The notes under the pieces were generated by a model. The model saw nothing but the letters and a program-made list of their open reading frames with translations, was not told the origin of the DNA and ran no database searches. Both the position numbers and the translations under genes were made by a program. This document shows, one piece after another, positions 58,991 through 64,000 of a stretch of 64,000 bases of DNA; within the stretch, counting starts at the first letter, position 1; each line of letters starts with the position of its first letter. Source of the DNA: Megalopta genalis (Eukaryota > Arthropoda > Insecta > Hymenoptera > Halictidae); assembly GCF_051020955.1 (NCBI RefSeq), contig NW_027476092.1, positions 2,716,501 to 2,780,500 on the forward strand, in the 5' to 3' direction.

Positions 58991-60850
58991 TCATTAGTTC
59001 ATTTGTTCACTTGTTCATTTGTTCATTTGTTCATTTGTTCATTTGTTCATTTGTTCATTTGTTCATTTGTTCATTTGTTCCTTTGTTCATTTGTCCATTT
59101 GTCCATTTGTCCATTTGTTCATTTGTTCCTTTGTCCATTTGTTCATTTGTTCATTTGTCCATTTGTTCATTTGTCCATTTGTTCATTTATCCATTTGTCC
59201 ATTTGTCCATTTGTTCATTTGTCCATTTGTTCATTTGTTCATTTGTTCATTTGTTCATTTGTTCACTTGTTCATTTGTTCATTGGTTCATTTGTTCATTT
59301 GTTCATTTGTCCATTTGTTCATTTGTCCATTTGTCCATTTTTTCGTTTGTTCGTTTGTTCGTTTGTTCGTTTGTTCGTTTGTTCATTTGTTCACTTGTTC
59401 AATTGTTCATTTGTTCATTTGTTCATTTGATCATTTGTTCATTTGTTCATTTCTTCATTTGTCCATTTGTTCATTTGTCCATTTGTCCATTTGTCCATTT
59501 GTTCATTTGTCCATTTGTTCATTTGTTCATTTGTTCATTTGTTCATTTGTTCATTTGTCCATTTGTCCATTTGTCCATTTGTTCATTTGTCCATTTGTCC
59601 ATTTGTTCATTTGTTCATTTGCCCATTTGTTCCTTTGTTCATTCGTTCATTTGTTCATTTGTTCATTTGTTCATTTGTTCATTTGTTCATTTGTCCATTT
59701 GTTCACTTGTTCATTTGTTCATTTGTTCATTTGTTCATTTGTTCATTTGTTCTTTTGTTCATTTGTTCATTTGTTATTTGTTCATTTGTTCATTTGTCCA
59801 TTTGTTCATTTGTCCATTTGTTCATTTGTTCATTTGTTCATTTGTTCATTTGTTCATTTGTTCATTTGTTCATTTGTTCATTTGTTCATTTGTTCATTTG
59901 TTCATTTGTTCATTTGTTCATTTGTTCATTTGTCCAATTGTTCATTTATCCATTTGTCCATTTGTCCATTTGTTCATTTGTCCATTTGTTCATTTGTTCA
60001 TTTGTTCATTTGTTCATTTGTTCACTTGTTCATTTGTTCATTGGTTCATTTGTCCATTTGTCCATTTGTTCATTTGTCTATTTCTTCATTTGTTCATTTG
60101 TCCATTTGTTCATTTGTTCATTTGATCATTTGTTCATTTGTTCATTTGTCCATTTGTCCATTTGTCCATTTGTTCATTTGTCCATTTGATCATTTGTTCA
60201 TTTGTTCATTTGTTCATTTGTTCATTTGTCCATTTGTTCATTTGCCCATTTGTTCATTTGTCCATTTGTTCATTTGTTCATTTGTTCATTTGTTCATTTG
60301 TTCATTTGTTCATTTGTTCATTTGTTCATTTGTTCATTTGTTCATTTGTTCATTTGTTCATTTGTTCATTTGTTCATTTGTTCATTTGTTCTTTTGTTCA
60401 TTTGTTCATTTGTTCATTTGTTCATTCTTCATTTGTTCATTTGTTCATTTGTTCATTTGCTCATTTGCTCATTTGCTCATTTGTTCATTTGTTCATTTTT
60501 CATTTGTTCATTTGTTCATTTGTTCATTTGTTCATTTGTTCATTTGTTCATTTGTTCATTTGTTTATTATTTCATTTGTTCATTTGTTCATTTGTTCATT
60601 TGTTCATTTGTTCAATTGTTCATTTGTTCTTTTGTTCATTTGTTCATTTGCTTATTTGTTCATTTGTTCATTTGTTCATTTGTTCAGTTCTTAATTTGTT
60701 CATTTGTTCATTTTTTTCATTTGTTCATTTGTTCATTTTTTCATATGTTCATTTGTTCATTTGTTCATTTGCTCATTTGCTCATTTGCTCATTTGATCAT
60801 TTGTTCATTTGTTCATTTGTCCATTTCTCCATTTGTCCATTTGTTCATAT
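58991..60850 (+). repeat. A core, copy 4 (internally shortened)
   Basis: GTCC clusters, CATTTTTTCG, CCCATTTGTTCC, GTTATTTG, TTTATCC, GTCTATTTCTTC, CATTCTTC, three GCTC, CAGTTCTTAATTTG and 7 T (near 60714). The CATTCTTTATTTG, first GCTC triplet and first CATTATTTC are missing between about 59700 and 59770, moving the offset to copy 2 from 53823 to 53625. Confidence 0.83.
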
Positions 60851-61840
60851 GTTCATTTGTTCATTTGTTCATTTGTTCATTTGTTCATTTGTTCATTTGT
60901 TCATTTGTTCATTTGTCCATTTGTTCATTTGTTCATTTGTTCATTTGTTCATTTGTTCATTTGTTCATTTGTTCATTTGTTCATTTGTTCATTTGTTCAT
61001 TTGTTCATTTGTTCATATGTTCATTAGTTCATTAGTTCATTAGTTCATTTGTTCATTTGTTCATTTGTTCATTTGTTCATTTGTTCATTTGTTCATTTGT
61101 TCATTTGTTCATTTGTTCATTTGTTCATTTGTTCATTTGTTCATTTGTTCATTTGTTCATTTGTTCATTTGTTCATTTGTTCATTTGTTCATTTGTTCAT
61201 TTGTTCATTTGATCATTTGTTCATTTGTCCATTTGTCCATTTGTCCATTTGTCCATTTGTCCATTTGTCCATTTGTCCATTTGTCCATTTGTTCATTTGT
61301 TCATTTGTTCATTTGTTCATTTGTTCATTTGTTCATTTGTTCATTTGCTCATTTGTTCATTTGTTCATTTGTTCATTTGTTCATTAGTTCATTTGTTCAT
61401 TTGTTCATTTGTTCATTTGTTCATATGTTCATTAGTTCATTTGTTCATTTGTTCATTTGTTCATTTGTTCATTTGTTCATTTGTTCATTTGTTCATTTGT
61501 TCATTTGTTCATTTGTTCATTTGTTCATTTGTTCATTTGTTCATTTGTTCATTTGTTCATTTGTTCATTTGTTCATTTGTTCATTTGTTCATTTGTTCAT
61601 TTGTTCATTTGTTCATTTGTTCATTTGTTCATTTGTTCATTTGTTCATTTGTTCATTTGTTCATTTGTTCATTTGTTCATTTGTTCATTTGTTCATTTGT
61701 TCATTTGTTCATTTGTTCATTTGTTCATTTGTTCATTTGTTCATTTGTTCATTTGTTCATTTGTTCATTTGTTCATTTGTTCATTTGTTCATTTGTTCAT
61801 ATGTTCATTTGTTCATATGTTTATTTGTTCATTTGTCGAT
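60851..61840 (+). repeat. Near-pure run of A, copy 4
   Basis: Has three TTAG units in a row (about 61024-61040), the eight-GTCC block (61225-61290), GCTC, TTAG and CATATGTTCATTAG. Its final pure run (about 61447-61800) is 280 bp, exactly 35 octamers, shorter than in copy 2. Confidence 0.9.
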
Positions 61841-62220
61841 TTGAACATTTGTTCACTTGTTCATTTGTTCATTTGTTCATTTGTTCGTTTGTTCATTTGT
61901 TCGTTTGTTCGTTTGTTCCTTTGTTGATTTGTTCATTCGATCACTTGTTCATTCGTTCACTTGTTCATTCGTTCACTTGTTCATTCGTTCACTTGTTCAT
62001 TCGTTCACTTGTTCATTCGTTCACTTGTTCGTTCGTTCACTTGTTCACTTGTTCATTTGTTCATTTGTTCATTTGTTCATTCGTTCATTCGTTCACTTGT
62101 TCATTCGTTCACTTGTTCAATTGTTCATTTGTTCTTTTGTTCATTTGTTCATTTGCTTATTTGTTCATTTGTTCATTTGTTCATTTGTTCAGTTGTTAAT
62201 TTGTTAATTTGTTCATTTGT
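61841..62220 (+). repeat. B block 5
   Basis: GAACA site at 61844, GTTCG cluster, GTTCCTTTGTTGATTTG, CATTCGATC, CATTCGTTCACTTG dimers, CGTTCG, then CAATTG, GCTTATTTG and CAGTTGTTAATTTGTTAATTTG. Very close to 8480-8880. Confidence 0.85.
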
Positions 62221-62965
62221 TCAATTGTTCACTTGTTCATTTGTTCATTTGTTCATTTGTTCATTTGTTCATTGGTTCATTTGTTCATTTGTTCATTTGT
62301 TCATTTGTTCATTTGTTCATTTGTTCATTTGTTCTTTTGTTCATTTGTTCATTTGTTCATTTGTTCATTTGTTCAATTGTTCATTTGTTCATTTGTTCAT
62401 TTGTTCATTTGTTCATTTGTTCATTTGTTCATTTGTCTATTTCTTCATTTGTTCATTTGTCCATTTGTTCATTTGTTCATTTGATCATTTGTTCATTTGT
62501 TCATTTGTTCATTTGTTCATTTGTTCAATTGTTCATTTGTCCATTTGTCAATTTGTTCATTTGTCCATTTGTTCATTTGTTCATTTGTTCATTTGTTCAT
62601 TTGTTCAATTGTTCATTTGTTCTTTTGTTCATTTGTTCATTTGCTTATTTGTTCATTTGTTCCTTTGTTCATTTGTTCAGTTGTTAATTTGTTCATTTGT
62701 TCATTTTTTTCACTTGTTCATTTGTTCATTTTTTCATATGTTCATTTGTTCATTTGTTCATTTGCTCATTTGCTCATTTGCTCATTTGTTGATTTGTTCA
62801 TTTTTCATTTGTTCATTTGTTCATTTGTTCATTATTTCATTTGTTCATTTGTTCATTTGTTCAATTGTTCATTTGTTCATTTGTTCATTTGATCATTTGT
62901 TCATTTGTTCATTTCTTCATTTGTTCATTTGTCCATTTGTTCATTTGTCTATTTCCTCATTTGTT
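62221..62965 (+). repeat. P module with 7-T run
   Basis: CATTGG (62274), GTCTATTTC (62433), a GTCAATTTG unit (about 62547), GCTTATTTG, GTTCCTTTG, CAGTTGTTAATTTG, 7 T (62704-62710) where its counterpart at 9351 has 8, both followed by CACTTG, three GCTC and GTCTATTTCCTC. Confidence 0.85.
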
Positions 62966-63458
62966 CATTTGTCCATTTGTTCATTTGTTCATTTGTTCAT
63001 TTGTTCATTTGTTCATTTGTTCATTTGTTCATTTGTTCATTTGTTCATTTGTTCATTTGTTCATTTGTTCATTTGTTCATTTGTCCATTTGTCCATTTGT
63101 TCATTTGTTCATTTGTTCATTTGTTCATTTGTTCATTTGTTCATTTGTTCATTTGTTCATTTGTTCATTTGTTCATTTGTTCATTTGTTCATTTGTTCAT
63201 TTGTTCATTTGTTCATTTGTTCATTTGTTCATTTGTTCATTTGTTCATTTGTTCATTTGTTAATTTGTCCATTTGTCCATTCGTCCATTTGTCCATTCGT
63301 CCATTCGTTCATTTGTCCATTTGTTCATGTGTTCATTTGTTCATTTGTTCATTTGTTCATTTGTTCATTTGTTCATTTGTTCATTTGTTCATTTGTTCAT
63401 TTGTTCATTTGTTCATTTGTTCATTTGTTCATTTGTTCATTTGTTCATTTGTTCATTT
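62966..63458 (+). repeat. Pure runs with GTCCATTCG cluster
   Basis: Same as 9613-10146: pure run with a GTCC pair, GTTAATTTG (63260), GTCCATTCG/CATTCG cluster, CATGTG (63327), and a pure run to the GAACA site. The CATTTTTTC unit at 9711 is absent here. Confidence 0.88.
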
Positions 63459-64000
63459 GAACATTTGTTCATTCGCTTTATTTGTTCATTCGTTCATTAG
63501 TTCATTTGTCCATTTGTGCATTTGTTCACTTGTTCATTTGTTCATTTGTTCGTTTGTTCTTTTGTTCGTTTGTTCGTTTGTTCGTTTGTTCATTTGTTGA
63601 TTTGTTCATTTGTTCATTTGTTCGTTTGTTCATTTGTTCGTTTGTCCATTTGTTCATTTGTTCATTTGTTCATTTGTTCATTTGTTCATTTGTTCATTTG
63701 TTCATTTGTTCATTTGTTCTTTTGTTCATTTGTTCATTTGTTCATTCGTTCACTTGTTCACTCGTTCACTTGTTCACTCGTTCACTTGTTCACTCGTTCA
63801 CTTGTTCACTTGTTCATTTGTTCATTTGTTCATTCGTTTATTCGTTCACTTGTTCATTCGTTCACTTGTTCAATTGTTCATTCGTTCTTTTGTTCATTTG
63901 TTCATTTGCTTATTTGTTCATTTGAACATTTGTTCATTCGCTTTATTTGTTCATTCGTTCATTAGTTCATTTGTTCATTAGTTCATTTGTCCATTTGTGC
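63459..64000 (+). repeat. L2 units running off the window end
   Basis: GAACA sites at 63459 and 63924 (465 bp apart). Between them are GTTCG units, GTTCGTTTGTCC, CACTCGTTCACTTG dimers (63750-63805), CATTCGTTTATTCG and GCTTATTTG. The window stops inside the second header at GTCCATTTGTGC, so the array continues to the right. Confidence 0.87.

Larger units (their letters stand above)
1..64000 (+). repeat. Octanucleotide satellite array (TTTGTTCA)n
   Basis: Every line of the window is built from TTTGTTCA or one- and two-base variants of it, head to tail in one orientation; the pure unit is 25% GC and five-eighths T on this strand. Common variants are GTCCATTT, GTTCGTTT, GCTCATTT, GATCATTT, TTAGTTCA, CACTTGTT and CATATGTT. 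Non-octamer units also occur: 7 bp (CATTGTT, CATTCTT, CAATCTT, CATTTTT), 9 bp (CGCTTTATT, CGTTTTATT) and 9-10 bp (CA plus 7 or 8 T). No unique sequence interrupts the array. All plus-strand open frames are by-products of the stop-free unit, and on the minus strand the pure unit gives TGA every 24 bp in each frame. I infer non-coding eukaryotic heterochromatin; an assembly artefact in parts cannot be excluded from the sequence. Confidence 0.98.

Noticed and set aside
1..64000. CRISPR array
   Set aside because: Units are contiguous 8-mers with no unique spacers of 25-40 bp and no cas genes.
1..64000. Telomeric repeat
   Set aside because: TTTGTTCA has no run of two or more G and does not resemble TTAGGG-, TTTAGGG- or TTAGG-type repeats. 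HOR structure is also atypical for a telomere.
1..64000. tRNA, rRNA or other structured RNA genes
   Set aside because: No cloverleaf, conserved rRNA motif or any non-repeat sequence is present, and one-orientation T-rich octamers cannot form extended hairpins apart from the GAACA sites.
1..64000. Hydrophobic periodic peptide as a membrane or surface repeat protein
   Set aside because: Frame-independent periodicity, frame-shifting 7-, 9- and 10-bp units, and indels in multiples of 8 and not 24 show no coding constraint.

Overview
The whole 64 kb window is one uninterrupted satellite DNA array. Its unit is the octamer TTTGTTCA (TGAACAAA on the other strand), always in the same orientation, about 8,000 units in all, carrying point variants and occasional 7-, 9- or 10-bp units. 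I see no protein-coding gene, tRNA, rRNA, CRISPR array, insertion sequence or transposon. The plus strand is open in all three frames only because the octamer contains no stop codon in any frame. The octamer therefore reads as an 8-residue periodic peptide (F-V-H-L-F-I-C-S). Long 'ORFs' end only where a point variant makes TAG, TAA or TGA. The scale, purity and higher-order-repeat (HOR) structure suggest heterochromatin of a eukaryote (centromeric, pericentromeric, subtelomeric or sex-chromosome). The species cannot be read from this sequence.

The array is not a simple repeat. Variant octamers occur in fixed orders that recur as recognisable modules. L1 is a header with CGTTTTATTTGTCC, TACATTTGTGCATATG and a later CAATGG (8 copies, at 1, 26987, 30947, 36649, 43570, 47984, 52670, 58437). 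L2 is a header TGAACATTTGTTCATTCGCTTT followed by TTAG-type units and a CGTTTGTTCTTTTG cluster (19 copies with the GAACA motif, some headers without it). A is a variant-rich core of about 2 kb followed by a nearly pure run. B is a block of 16-bp CATTCGTTCACTTG dimers. P is a block marked by GTCTATTTCTTC, CAGTTGTTAATTTG, a 7-8 T run and three GCTC units. N is a 1.08-1.18 kb module that immediately precedes L1 (7 copies).

Layout. 1-10.7 kb: L1, A, B, L2, a second A, B, P, pure run, L2. 10.6-20.2 kb: alternating L2, GCTC and P modules and pure runs, ending in a 1.72-kb tandem duplication (16.77-20.2 kb). 20.2-23.8 kb: a 2.05-kb duplication, each copy ending in an array of a different, CpG-containing octamer (GTTCGTTT). 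23.8-25.4 kb: transition. 25.4-58.4 kb: repeated super-units of 4.0-6.9 kb, each with N then L1 then a variable middle built from L2, P, A and pure runs. 58.4-64.0 kb: L1, A, B, P, pure run, L2, mirroring 4.8-10.7 kb.

The pattern fits repeated unequal exchange and local amplification. Length differences between module copies are mostly exact multiples of 8 bp, and several hybrid joints between modules can be placed. The most distinctive elements are the 29 GAACA..TGTTC inverted-repeat sites at module starts, the two GTTCGTTT arrays, the N-L1 super-unit and the recent tandem duplications. Coordinates were counted by hand on the printed sequence. Module edges inside a repeat are inherently uncertain by one or more octamers.
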